A stretch of DNA of 64,000 nt from Monarcha castaneiventris obscurior (lineage: Eukaryota > Chordata > Aves > Passeriformes > Monarchidae). The first letter of the stretch is position 1, and every line of letters starts with the position of its first letter. The stretch is from assembly GCA_026261815.1 (NCBI GenBank), contig JAMPIT010000493.1, forward strand, positions 7,891,501-7,955,500, read 5' to 3'. Below, piece by piece: positions 13,630-33,836 of the stretch. The notes below the pieces were generated by a model. The model saw only the letters and a program-made list of their open reading frames with translations. It had not been told where the DNA came from and did not search any database. Made by a program: the position numbers and the translations under genes.

Positions 13630-14031
13630 TGTGATGTACTGGTAACACTTTATTGAACTTCAAGTAAGTCTTCTTTAAAAGCCTGTTCAGTGTATTTATT
13701 ACTGCAACAGGTCATGTAGAAGGTAAAAGGTTATGGGGAGGCCTGCAGAGCAGTGGCTCAATGCTTTGTGAGAGGCCTGAATTGCTCATATGCATTCATT
13801 CCCCTGACAAGGACAGAAACAGGAAGTATTTACAAGTGTATCTCCAAGAATGAGATTTACATTTAGAAATTCACAGATATATATATAGTTTGAACTGTTC
13901 AAGTATGTTTCAGTTGGACAAAGTGCTACAGGACACAGAAAAACCAGTAAAGGCAAGAGGAACTATTAAGACAAAGGTGGCAGTTATTTGTGTGCTAAAC
14001 CACTTGTAGGTGGTCGCAGTATATGCAAGAT
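13630..14031 (-). other. KPNA2: KPNA2 3' UTR with polyadenylation signals
   Basis: This is the non-coding tail after the KPNA2 stop codon (14032-14034). Two canonical AATAAA hexamers are present on the minus strand, at 13695-13700 and 13649-13654. Cleavage after the second would put the transcript end near 13625-13640. The exact end is inferred from hexamer position only. Confidence 0.7.
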
Positions 14032-19074
<5,043 letters not shown>

Positions 19075-19417
19075 CTTGCTTGTTAGATTTTTTGAGCGGG
19101 ACAGATAAAAACAAGCCTGAAAACGGAGCAAAGAAACAGCAAGTTTACTCCACAAAAGTTAAATTTTGAAAATTGGATCAATACTCAAGAGAGACGCTTG
19201 TATTAATACTGTAACAACCTCTGACTTGATCAACAGCTATCTCTTTAAACAGTCAGATGTTACAGCAAACTCCAGCATCAACACAAAAGCAGAAGACTCA
19301 CACGATTTTAAGACACTTTAAACCAAACATTATTAGTTATTTTTAAGAGCAGGATAGATTTTCCTGCCCACAGACAACACACACATTCTGTTAAATACTA
19401 TTTTCACTGTCACGTAC

Positions 19418-19880
19418 CTGTACTGCACAGGCTCCCACCCGGTCCCACCCCGACCTTCTCAGACGAGAACAGCGAGCTGCCGCCCTGAGAAGCTCGCCCC
19501 GGGGGCGTTTGCCGTGCCGCTGCAGCCAGCAGCACATAACAACGGCTACACGGCTAACGAGGCAAACGCCTGCACCTCGACCATCCCCAGCGTAACCCAC
19601 TGCATAACAACTGGCTTCGCTTCGGCCACAGCCCCGCCGGAGCGACAACCCGCCTTGGGACACACCAGCCCTGCCAGCCCCAGCGCAGACACCGGAGATT
19701 CGGGAGCCTCCGGAGAGAGGCCCCGGCAGGGATTGGCGGTGGAGCACAGCCCTCTGTAACAGGGCAGCGCAGGGCCCGCGTCCCCGCCGCCCCGCACCCG
19801 GCCCCCGCTCCGAGCCCAGCCCCGCACCTCGGCCGCAGCCGCCGCCGGTCGCTGCCGCACGCTGCCACTGCCCACGGCCG
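19418..19880 (-). other. KPNA2: KPNA2 5' UTR exon region
   Basis: The first coding exon begins at 19116: the acceptor AG at 19117-19118 leaves 42 nt of 5' UTR before the ATG. An upstream non-coding exon must therefore lie in the GC-rich block. Two plausible minus-strand donors are visible. One follows 19828 (GAG then GTGCGG) and would give a first exon of roughly 50 nt. The other follows 19418 (ACAG then GTACGTG) and would give a much longer one. I cannot choose between them from sequence. Open frames across this block (for example 19391-20218 minus) are GC-rich artefacts. Confidence 0.5.
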
Positions 19881-19889
19881 CCCCACGCG

Positions 19890-19960
19890 GCATTTAAATT
19901 TCCCGCGGCCGCGCCCTGCCATTGGCCAGTTCGAGCCAAAGCAGCCTCCTGATTGGCCGG
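19890..19960 (-). promoter_or_regulatory. KPNA2: KPNA2 core promoter: two CCAAT boxes, E2F/CDE-like and CHR-like elements
   Basis: On the transcribed (minus) strand, two CCAAT boxes lie 31 bp apart (ATTGG on plus at 19952-19956 and 19921-19925). They are followed downstream by GCGGGAAA (plus TTTCCCGC at 19899-19906, an exact E2F consensus), which directly abuts TTTAAA (19893-19898), a known variant of the cell-cycle homology region. Read on the minus strand the string is CGCGGGAAATTTAAA, the arrangement seen in CDE/CHR promoters. Such promoters bind NF-Y, E2F and the DREAM/MuvB complex and peak in G2/M, which agrees with the known cell-cycle expression of KPNA2. No TATA box is needed. The motifs are seen; their function is inferred. 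Confidence 0.7.
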
Positions 19961-20042
19961 TTTGAAAGCAGCCCGGCTCGCCATGACGGGAAGCGCCCTC
20001 CCCGAAGAGCCGGCCGGACGTGACATCTGCACACGCCCCGGT

Positions 20043-20123
20043 ACTACAGCTCCCGGCGTGCTCCGCGCGGAAAATGCCGGCAAGCCTGTGTGGGGCGGCG
20101 CGGGGCACGCCGGGAGTTGTAGT
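20043..20123. promoter_or_regulatory. Inverted pair of ZNF143/THAP11 (SBS-type) promoter motifs
   Basis: ACTACAGCTCCCGGCGTGC reads on the plus strand at 20043-20061. ACTACAACTCCCGGCGTGC reads on the minus strand at 20105-20123. Both match the long vertebrate promoter motif ACTACAAYTCCCAGCATGC, bound by ZNF143 and the THAP11/HCF-1 complex, with the same two deviations from consensus (AG to GG and CATGC to CGTGC). The sites face outward from a 43-bp spacer, roughly 90 to 170 bp upstream of the KPNA2 CCAAT boxes. A YY1-like GAGATGGCGGG follows on plus at 20144-20154. This suggests a strong, possibly bidirectional, CpG-island promoter. No plus-strand gene is evident immediately downstream. Confidence 0.65.
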
Positions 20124-20293
20124 GCGGGGGGGCTGGGCTCGGCGAGATGGCGGGACGGCGGGGGATTTGTGTCCGTGGAGGGGTCTCGTTCTGAGCGGTT
20201 TGGGGCAGGAGCGCTCATTCCCTCACGCAGAGTGCAGATTCTGCCTCAGTAACCGGCAGGGCACCACAGGCGTCTCCTGGGACAAGGGCATGT

Positions 20294-20578
20294 AGCGACA
20301 GGACGAGGGGGAATGGCTTGAAACCGAAAGAGAGTGGGTTTAGATGGGATATGAGGAAGGAGTTCTTTCCTGTGAGGGTGGTGAGGTCCTGGCACAGGTT
20401 CTTAGAGAAGCTGTGCCTGCCCCATCCCTGGAAGTGTCAAAGGCCAGGTTGGATGAGGTTCCAAGCAACTTGGGATAATGGAAGGTGTCTCTGCCCATGG
20501 CAGGGGTGGAACTGCATCAGCTTTAAGGTCCCTTCCAACCCAAACCATTTTGTGATTCCATCATTCCATGGCTCCATG
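20294..20578 (+). mobile_element. CR1 LINE 3'-end fragment
   Basis: The block reads like the 3' end of an avian CR1 retrotransposon in plus orientation. It has the tract beginning near GACAGGACGAGGGGGAATGG, the segment around CTGTGCCTGCCCCATCCCTG, then CCCTTCCAACCCAAACCATT, and a degenerate ATTCYATG-type tail (GATTCCATCATTCCATG). It is 5'-truncated and non-coding. It lies just downstream of the KPNA2 promoter island, in the gap toward C17orf58. Confidence 0.9.
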
Positions 20579-21650
20579 ACTCACTTAATGTCTCCTAGAA
20601 ATGTGGTGCACAGAAATGTAGAGAAAAGGGGATATGAGATTGTAGCTGAAAGACGTCAGTGCAGATGAAAACCAAATCGTACAGAACAACAAAAGAAAAG
20701 GATTCCTGCCCCTGTGGCATGGCCTGAAAAGGGCCATTGTTTCCAATGGGTTTGGCCTGCTCATGAGGGATGGAATACAAAAGAACACTGATTTTCACAG
20801 GAGATATAATTCAAACCATAAAACTGTAGGGAAAACATGACTCTGACAGCAACTTTGACATTTCAAGACACTATAAGGTACAACTCAGAGAAGTGTTAGG
20901 GATGCAGATCCATACGTCTGTGTGCTAAGCCATCACATTAAACCATTTATACCCATCTGTAGGTGAACACAAGTGTGGAGGATGTTTGCTGAGGGGGGAA
21001 TTACCAGTGACATGTCATACAGCTGGTTTTGGGCCTTACAGTGCTGAGCTTTGTGAAAAAAACCCCACAAAAACAAGAGCAGGGAAGCCAAGAGAAGAGA
21101 AAGCACATTACTAACAAATAGAGATATTTTAACAAGACAACAAGACTAGTTTGACAGAAAAAAAAAAAAGGCAGTTCAAAAGCAAAAATGGAGGTAAAAC
21201 ACCTGCTCTCCTGAAGGATTGGAGGGTTGGCATGAAGAAATTCCATTGGGTCGTGAATCGCTGGCAGTGCATGGTCTGGAGCAGTGAAATCTGGGTGCAG
21301 GGATGGGTGTTGAGGGCAGGGAGAGGGCTGGCAGTGCCTGAGATCCCCAAGGGGGCTCCGTGCGAGGTGCTGCAGGCCGTGTGGGCTGTAAGGGAGTTGA
21401 CAGCTGCAAAGGCTCTTACAGCACAGTGAAGCGACAGAGAGGTGCAGGGAGACTGGGCAGCTGGGGCAGGACAGCGGCCAAGCAGGGACTGAGGTTGCGG
21501 GGCAGCGGAGGGTGTGTGTGAGGCGGGGAAAAGGGTCGTGAGGTGTCACAGAGCCCTTAGGAGGGAAGGTCCCCTGACGGGAGAAGGCCGAGTGTGGATC
21601 CGCGGGGACTGGATGGAGCTACCGGCCACAGCACGGGAGCCACGGCCGGG
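20579..21650. other. Intergenic stretch between CR1 and the tRNA island
   Basis: No convincing gene is seen. The stretch contains a short A-run near 21159-21170 and a gradual rise in G+C toward the next CpG-rich block. The small open frames here have no recognisable domain or splice context. Confidence 0.5.
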
Positions 21651-22250
21651 CCCGTTAGGGGAAGTTTAAAGCCCCGGGACAGCGGCACGGCCCCGACCGG
21701 GTTCCCTCAGGCAGCCGCGCGCGCGGGTCCGAGAAGGACGCGCTCGCGCCGAGGGCGGGAACTCGCTCTGGGGCGCGGCGGGGCCGCGGGCACGCGCTGC
21801 GGGGCGGGGCCTGGGGGCGCCGCGGCCAATGGCTTGCGAGAGAGGGGGCGGGGCCTTCCCGCCTCGAGCTGGGAGATCGTGACGGCCCGCGGAGGGGCGG
21901 GGCCAGCGCCGGTCGGGCGGGGCTCTTAGCAGGCGGCGCGCGCAGGCTCCGCTGGGTGACCCAGTGGCCTAATGGATAAGGCATCAGCCTCCGGAGCTGG
22001 GGATTGTGGGTTCGAGTCCCATCTGGGTCGTGCCGCGCACGTTTTGTGGCGCTGCCGCGGGGCTCCTGCCCGGGACCCCCCGACTCTTTTACCCCCGGGC
22101 CCCTGCCCTGGCCCCGGTACCGAGTCCCGCCTGGCACCGCCGCCCGCTCCGTGCTGCCCGCCGGGCTCCTGTCAGTGGCTGCCGCGGAACTCCCGGAGCC
22201 GGGCGTGGCCGCGGTGCTGTCGGTCCCTGTTCTGCCCAGCCCCGCTGGGA
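21650..22250. promoter_or_regulatory. Second CpG-rich island, around the tRNA-Arg gene
   Basis: This block is very GC-rich, with repeated GGGGCGGGGCC-type GC boxes (around 21800-21920) on both sides of the tRNA. It may simply be open chromatin around an active pol III gene, or an alternative pol II start. The nearest plus-strand coding start (C17orf58) is 2 kb away and has its own TATA-like promoter. Confidence 0.55.
21958..22030 (+). tRNA. tRNA-Arg (anticodon CCG)
   Basis: This is a complete 73-nt tRNA cloverleaf. The acceptor stem is GACCCAG/CTGGGTC with discriminator G. The D-arm contains GCCTAATGGATAAGGC, which includes the A-box. The anticodon stem TCAGC/GCTGG frames loop CTCCGGA, with CCG at 21991-21993. 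The T-arm GTGGGTTCGAGTCCCAT contains the B-box GGTTCGAGTCC. There is no intron. A pol III terminator TTTT follows at 22042-22045. CCG decodes CGG arginine codons. I recall a tRNA-Arg(CCG) in the same interval between KPNA2 and C17orf58 on human chromosome 17, which would make it a syntenic locus. Confidence 0.97.
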
Positions 22251-22474
22251 AAGCTTTTCCATCTCCGCTGCTCGAGCACCCTGGGGCTGCTGGAGTGCTG
22301 GGAATACTGCAAACACCACTGCCGTGCTCTTAATGGAGATTACTCCTGTCCAGGTAGTCTAGGGAAGCAGAGCAGACAGAGCCGTACATGAATGAGAGTT
22401 GAATTGCACCCCCAGCTAATTCAACAGAAAAGTGCCTGGAATACAGGTCTGTGGGATGCTCACATGTGTGTGTA

Positions 22475-22753
22475 TCCTTCCTTCCTTCCTTCCTTCCTTC
22501 CTTCCTTCCTCCCCCCCCCCCCCTCCTTCCTTCCTTCCTTCCTTCCTTCCTTCCTTCCTTCCTTCCTTCCTTCCTTCCTTCCTTCCTTCCTTCCTTCCTT
22601 CCTTCCTTCCTTCCTTCCTTCCTTCCTTCCTTTATCCCTCCATCCCTCCATCCCTCCATCCCTCCATCCCTCCATCCCTCCATCCCTCCATCCCTCCATC
22701 CATCCATCCATCCATCCATCCATCCTTCCTCCTCCTCCCTCCCTCCCTCCCCA
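22475..22753. repeat. Compound microsatellite (TTCC)n / (C)13 / (ATCCCTCC)n / (ATCC)n
   Basis: A pure pyrimidine-rich tract on the plus strand begins with (TTCC)n. It is interrupted by a run of 13 C at 22511-22523, continues as (TTCC)n to about 22633, changes to (ATCCCTCC)n to about 22698, then to (ATCC)n, and ends in (CTCC)n. Long open frames on both strands (PSFLPSFL and KEGRKEGR repeats) are artefacts of this repeat. Confidence 0.98.
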
Positions 22754-23940
22754 GTGCAAGCACTCACACTTCAGCTTCCCCTGCTTGCTGCAGGTACCTG
22801 CTGGTTGCAAAAGGAATGTAGGAGCCCTCCTCTCTCTCATCCTCAGTTTACACTCCTATTCCCATAATAGCTATCTTGGGATACTTCTGGAATTAAAATG
22901 TTCCAAATAACAGAGGAAAACAATGATTAATAAGTGCTGCAGTAGAAATGTAATTCCTTGAGTAACAGATGTGGTGAAATGTCATTCATTTTCCATGCTA
23001 TTCTGGTGACTTTTCTGTATCTTCAGCCATCGCTGCTGGAGACAAAGTCCTGAGCTTTTAGGAATCCTATTGAAATGCTTAATTAAGGTAGGACAAAATA
23101 AACTACTTAAACTGAGCGACACTGAATCCCATGCCACAGGCATTGCTGAGGGTTAGATTTTCTGTCAAGGGTGGGTTTCAGGAGCCTTTCAATGCCTTTA
23201 TGGAGTTTTTAAGTTGTTTGTTGTCCCTTAAAGTCATGAGCAGCTTCCCCAGCACCCGGCAGCAGCTGGTGAGTTAAACTATCACAATGGAAATCTTGTG
23301 TAGCAATAAGGTCACTTAGAAATAAGCCTTCTTAATTCAGTAATCCAAATCAGGGTTGGCTTGGTCTGTGAAAATTTGCAGAGTTTTTCATGTTGGCAGA
23401 GAGATTTAAAATTAAAGCTGTATGGGATCAGCAGAGCTTTCCCTTGGACTGGACAGTCACTACTGCATTTTTCAGTCTGAAAAGAATCACTGAAACTGGT
23501 TCCTTAAACTAAAAGAGGAGATTAGCAGCTGTATCACTGGTGGTGGCCAGAAACCCCCAGATATGTTCCATTGCCATGCACATCCTTTACAGACCCTGCA
23601 TCCCAGGGATTTGGTGTGTTCCAGCATGTTTCAATTCCCCTCCAGAACGCAGTTCTCCGTGGCCAGGAAAACCAGACTTGTTCCCTATGATTTTTCTCTA
23701 CGGAGTGCCACAGGAGGGCAAGACTCTCCCCAAAATAAAAATCTGCTGCCAAAACCATGCCTGGGTGTGTTATTCCCAGGACACAGGTGATGCAGCCAGG
23801 GGGTTGTGTCCCGATGGGAAGGAGCACATTCCTCCCAGGCAGGGCTGGTGGAGGCAGCAGCTTGGTCTTGCTCCAGTGGGTTGTCCAGTGAGTGATTCCC
23901 GTTTCCCCTCAGGCTGCCTCTCATTAGCATGAATCGGGGG
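22754..23940. other. Intergenic stretch upstream of C17orf58
   Basis: No gene or transposon is recognised. An octamer-like ATTAGCAT (ATGCTAAT on minus) at 23922-23929 sits just upstream of the C17orf58 TATA-like box and may belong to that promoter. Confidence 0.4.
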
Positions 23941-23943
23941 AAG

Positions 23944-23993
23944 GGCATAAAAGACTCCACTTCATTTCGAGTCTGGAAAAACTTTACTTCAAA
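23944..23993 (+). promoter_or_regulatory. C17orf58: C17orf58 TATA-like core promoter and short 5' UTR
   Basis: GCATAAAAG (23945-23953) is a TATA-like element 41 bp ahead of the start ATG at 23994. Transcription starting about 25-30 bp downstream would leave a 5' UTR of only about 10-25 nt. The region is not CpG-rich, unlike the KPNA2 promoter. The start site is inferred from spacing. An upstream non-coding exon cannot be excluded. Confidence 0.45.
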
Positions 23994-29093
<5,100 letters not shown>

Positions 29094-30015
29094 AGCTCCG
29101 GAGGCTCCGTCCAGGACGTGGGAGCAGCGGGATCCACACTCAGAGCACACTCAGCGCTCCCGTCTGGAACCGGCTGCGATCCAACGCCTGCTTTAGTGCT
29201 TTAGCAAACACTGGGTATCTCGAGCAGGCGCCTCTGGTGAGGTTTAGCACAGAAATCAGTCTAGGGAATGTTAACTGGCCGTGAATTTGCTCCAGCTGCT
29301 TTCAGAGCCACAGGTTATTGTAGCTTCCCCTGCTGCAGTGCGCCCCGAATAATCTGTACTAATTGTAATGCAAAATTCCGGCAGCTTCATCCTCGGTACA
29401 CAACAACTGCACTTTGAACCCCTCACCTTGAACACATTAGATGATACCACAGCTTTATCTACACAGGATGTTCACTGTGCTTTCACAGTTCTGCCTAAAG
29501 CATCACATGCATTCGATTTCAGAGAAACCAACACCCTCAAGTACCATTTGTATTATTTTTGTCTCCTCAACCATGTCCATGGTACTTCTGAAAATTACAC
29601 CATTCTTCCAGCAGAGCTGGATGTTCACACAAAGCATACAGAATAGAGTGTAATGATTTGAGTATATGAACACCCTAACTGAAAGCAAATCAAGAACAGC
29701 ACAACACAAATGCCCAGTTGGGTTTACAAGCGATGGCGCAGGGAATGCAAAAGTGCCAGGGAATGCAAAATGAGCATGGGCTGCACTCACTGGGTGTGCC
29801 TGGGCACTTCATCCCAGAGCTGTACTGAATGCCATTCCCCAGGAGAAATATTGCCAAGCTTGTACTTGCACATTGGTAAAGTTACTTTCTTAAATCAAAG
29901 TCAATATTTTAGTACCTTTAATATGGTGGAAATTAGATGTTTGTTGTTCCCAGTCAGTATTTGCAGATAGTAAGTCTGTAAAATAAACTAATAAAATGCA
30001 CATGAGGTTCTGCTT
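29094..30015 (+). other. C17orf58: C17orf58 3' UTR with polyadenylation signals
   Basis: After the TAA at 29091-29093 the sequence is non-coding. AATAAA occurs at 29982-29987 and again at 29990-29995, so cleavage is expected near 30005-30015. The 29368-29646 open frame inside this region has no recognisable feature. Confidence 0.7.
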
Positions 30016-32969
30016 TCGCTGTCTCATGGGTTCTGGAAGACCCAAAAAGCTTATGTAATGATATTACACAAAGGCATCTCCTTGTGTGACAAATTGGCTG
30101 AGGATTTGATACATATTTCTCTTAAGAAATGTAAAAAATGCAGTTCAGCTTAAAACGCCACATTTGCGGTGATGTGACCTGCCACAGGAAGCAGTGGCTT
30201 CCATAGAAGCATTTTCTGTTTTGAAACAAAGCTAGTTCTGACACTGTACTCGTCACACACTTCTGCAGCTTTAGTGTCACTGAAAAGCCACAGAGCAGGG
30301 GATGGGACAGGCCATGCTGCATCAAGTAGTTTTTGATATAGAGACAAATACCAAGAGCAAACATCCCGTATTTGGGACCCAAAAGGCTCTCACTGGAGAA
30401 CAGAAATTTACTCATAGCGTGAATCTACCTAAAAAATACAGTCTCACTTTTGCTATGTGAAAAACTTTGCATGGAGCACAGCTTGGATTGATGGAATTTT
30501 CCTTGAGAGAATCTGAGGGGGTTTTGATTTGGCAGAAGGACTGTTCTGGCAACGAATCAAAGCTCCAGAGTGACTGGGAGGGACAGGAGGAGGAAGGGTT
30601 ACATGTGCATCTCGAGTTTCTGTGTTTCTATTTTCAGGGGAAGTCCAGGGACTAAGCAGCAACTCCTCCAGGCATCCCCCTGCCTGGAGCAGCAGCCAAG
30701 CCCCATTCCCATCTCCAGTCCAGGGAAGTGTGGGTACAAACCCAACATGTATCTCCCTGTGACTCTCCAGGAAGACACAAGCACAGGACACCAGTGCTAA
30801 GGACATCCTAAGCCTGAGTTCAGTGCCCATAACTGACACAAAACAGTGGGATGCAGATGTTGCTCTGGGAGCCTGAAAAGCTGTTTATCCCATGTTCTCT
30901 TCCTGTGTTACCAAGTCCTCTCACCTTTCCCTTCTTGCTTGGAAGGTCCCTCCTCGAAATGTTCCCACAGCAGCTGAGCAACAAGTCCCTGTCTGTCACA
31001 GCCCCACTGAGACAGGGCTGGAGCAGGAGCAGGACTGTTGTCACCAGGCTTATCACATACTAAACACACCTCCTGAACAACAACAATTTCTAGATCGAGA
31101 GGATTTCCAGTCTTGCACTTGCTATTCCAAAACCCTCCCAGCAATAGCCCCACTGAGAACTGGATGGCACTCACGTTCAACAGCTGCCATGGTAATTTTG
31201 GTACCTCACAGTCAATAATTTTCTTTCCAGCAGGATAATTATGGAAAATTCTGCTGCCACCACACAGAAATCTGTGTGTACAGGAATAACTGTTGTCATC
31301 CCATCTGTCCAGGGGTTTACTCATGGCTTTTGGGTAAGCTCAACTTCTTACTGCACTTTAAATCTCCATTAACTTCTGCATGAACTGAATTGAGATTGAG
31401 GATAATTGCTTCAAATTTGAAGAGACAGAAAAGGAAAATCAAGCTGGCACAGCTCACATTATCAATACCTCTTACAACGTATGACCATTTCAAAACAACT
31501 GTTGCAATAATCTGTAAAATACAAAGAGGATGAGGATTGAGCAGAGATCACAAACCTTATGAACTTCATGCTTTACAGCAGGTGGGGCTTAATCACAAGT
31601 GATTTATTTTCTCTAACACCATTTAACTATAAAACATCACCACCAATAAATCCAGAGAAGTACCTCAAGCTGCCCAATGGCAATTGAACACACTGAAATG
31701 GGCTCTCATGGAATCACAGAATGGTTTGGGTTGGGTGATTAATCACCAGCATTAAATTGCATGTATGGATTATTTCCCTAATCAACCTGATTCACAGTTA
31801 TGTATGATCTGGCAAAGCCAAGACCTATATCCAATAACATTGTCAAATGTTTCATTAGAAACACCACCAATCCATGTCAAACACATTACTTTATTTGTCT
31901 AGGATGATGTGTCCTATAAAGTACAAAAAAGTACTCTTCAGTTTGCCACAATTTGTTAAAAACAGCAATCTATTGCCTACAGGTAGGAAAGATTTAAATC
32001 ATGTCAATATGGATTTAGGTATGAATAAATAGTACAGAAAGGCTGAGAAGTTGGGATGAGATGCAGGATATGTCCCAGTGCTGTTAAAGGTGAGATTCTT
32101 CCTTGTCGCATTAAAACACAATGCTTACAATATGCAGCATTTTTTTAAAACGTCAAAGGACAACATAACCTAAATGCAACTACTCTTCTTTGACTTTCAG
32201 AAGCATAAATGGATTGTTTCCACACTGAACAATTAGTAATTTTCACAGATAGGTTAAATGACAACATTTTTATGTACAAAAACACACGGGTTTTTAGTAG
32301 ATAAAATCCCCCCCAGAAGAACCTGAACACCTGAGCTGGAAGTGTAAGAAAGGGTGGTCAGTAGCAACATCTTGTTAAGAAAAATAACAGAGGAGGTTCT
32401 TGCATAGCAAGGTGTGAGGTTAAACCCAAAAGGAGCTTATCCATAAATCAGGTACATCCCAGACCACTGTAGAACAGAAGTTGACTGTGAGTTAGTGCAA
32501 AAGCTGGTCAGGTGGGTGAGGAGCTGCAGGGAAACCAGGGCTGGGAACTACAGGCAGGTACCAGAGCAAGTCAGTCACACACAGTGGAAGAAAAGCCTCC
32601 TCATCCGCAATTTGCATCTTCTTGGACTCCAGTTCGTCCCTCAGGGCAGCGCTGCTCCCACAGGAAACACGGAGGCAGCCCAGGAACCTCCCAGGGACAC
32701 AATTACAGGTGGTACTTGACATTCCCAGAGCACTTGGCAAAGATCACTGAGCTCCAGTGGGCAGGGACACCTCACAAACACCTCCTACCCTGTCACAGCT
32801 GGAACAGTCACTGTGGGAATGTTTCATGGGGATAACGGGACTGGAACACGGTCGGGTCCCACTCCCTGGCCATTCCCACCCCTGCTCCTTGCAATCCCTA
32901 CACTCCTGCACAGATCCCCCAAGTGTCACACACACGTGGCAGCGCACACTCAAACACACCTACGGCTGT
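30016..32969. other. Convergent intergenic gap between C17orf58 and BPTF 3' ends
   Basis: No gene is supported. The region holds a 33-bp remnant of a CR1 3' end near 31708-31740. It may include a longer BPTF 3' UTR: additional minus-strand AATAAA hexamers occur, for example around 31885 and 31603. I could not decide between these ends. Confidence 0.45.
31708..31740 (-). mobile_element. Short CR1 3'-end remnant
   Basis: GGAATCACAGAATGGTTTGG followed by GTTGG is the reverse complement of the typical CR1 3' terminus. Only about 33 bp remain, so this could be a very short 5'-truncated insertion. The call rests on that terminus alone. Confidence 0.5.
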
Positions 32970-33836
32970 GGGGAGAACAATGATCTCCATTTATTTTGTT
33001 TCATATACATCCATATTTTGAATTTTAATACAAAAGAAAAAAAATTAGAATCTGACAAATGTTTACAAACAAGATACCTTCAAATAGATTTTACTCAGTT
33101 CAGTCTGGTGCAGAGTAAATGACAAATTGTACTGTTTGTTATATTCAAGGCAACAGAGTCTGTAGTCCATGACCACTCAGCCCAACTTTTATGCAAGCTT
33201 GTTTTAATCTACCATGAATGATAAACTCCTTGTTGATTCCCAGTCCTGTGTGTGTGCACATGTGTACATAGCAGCTCCTTTCATAGAAAGAAAAGACATC
33301 TAGAGGTCTTCTTGTACTTTTACCTACAGGAATCATGTTAAGATACAGAATGGATTACATGGAACCGGGGCTGGATTTTATAAGAAAAAATAATTAGCTG
33401 ACAAATGAGGGCAGCAATAAAAAAGCGTCTTTTTTGCAACAATAAATAAATACAGTCAAAGTTTTCTGTGTGGACTTTAAACCAGCTTCTTCACTGAAGA
33501 ACAGACGTGGCATTTCCATGGAGTTAAACGTGACCCCATTTACTGTATCTCTTTTCTTGCTCTCTTTCTCTCTCTCCTTCAACAAAACAAAGTTTTCCTG
33601 CTTCTGCCACAAGAGTACAACAATTTGATCTTGACAAGAAAGTGGTGCTGCTGATTTTTATTTCTTTGTCCTTTGGACAAAATAAGCCAAGAATATAATT
33701 TGACTGTTGTGACCAATAAAAACGCAGTTTACATCAAGTCTTGTCAGGATAACCTGACTAAAAACATCTGGCTCCTTAATTAAAAATTGTCAGACAACCA
33801 GATCCTTGCTCGTGTGTTTGGTTAACACGCTGAACT
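32970..33836 (-). other. BPTF: BPTF 3' UTR
   Basis: This sequence follows the BPTF stop codon (33837-33839). Minus-strand AATAAA signals lie at 33657-33662 (proximal, giving a 3' UTR of about 200 nt) and at 32990-32995 (distal, about 870 nt). Both contexts are AT-rich. Which one is used, or whether transcription continues further, cannot be read from sequence. Confidence 0.55.

Larger units (their letters stand above)
19430..20240. promoter_or_regulatory. CpG-rich island at the KPNA2 5' end
   Basis: This is a block of high G+C with dense CpG in otherwise AT-rich sequence. It spans the KPNA2 5' UTR exon candidates, the CCAAT/E2F/CHR cluster and the inverted ZNF143-type sites. Boundaries are judged by eye. 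Confidence 0.7.

Noticed and set aside
19391..20218. 275-codon minus-strand frame across the KPNA2 promoter
   Set aside because: The high G+C of the CpG island suppresses stop codons. The frame runs through the core promoter, and the real KPNA2 ATG is at 19074.
21655..22137. Minus-strand 160-codon open frame containing GTRTHNPQLRRLMPYPLGHW
   Set aside because: This peptide is the antisense translation of the tRNA-Arg gene. It appears as a spurious protein in many genomes and has no coding support here.
22330..22910. Long open frames of PSFLPSFL and KEGRKEGR repeats
   Set aside because: They are produced by the TTCC/CCAT microsatellite. Open frames exist on both strands and in several frames, as expected of a repeat without stop triplets.
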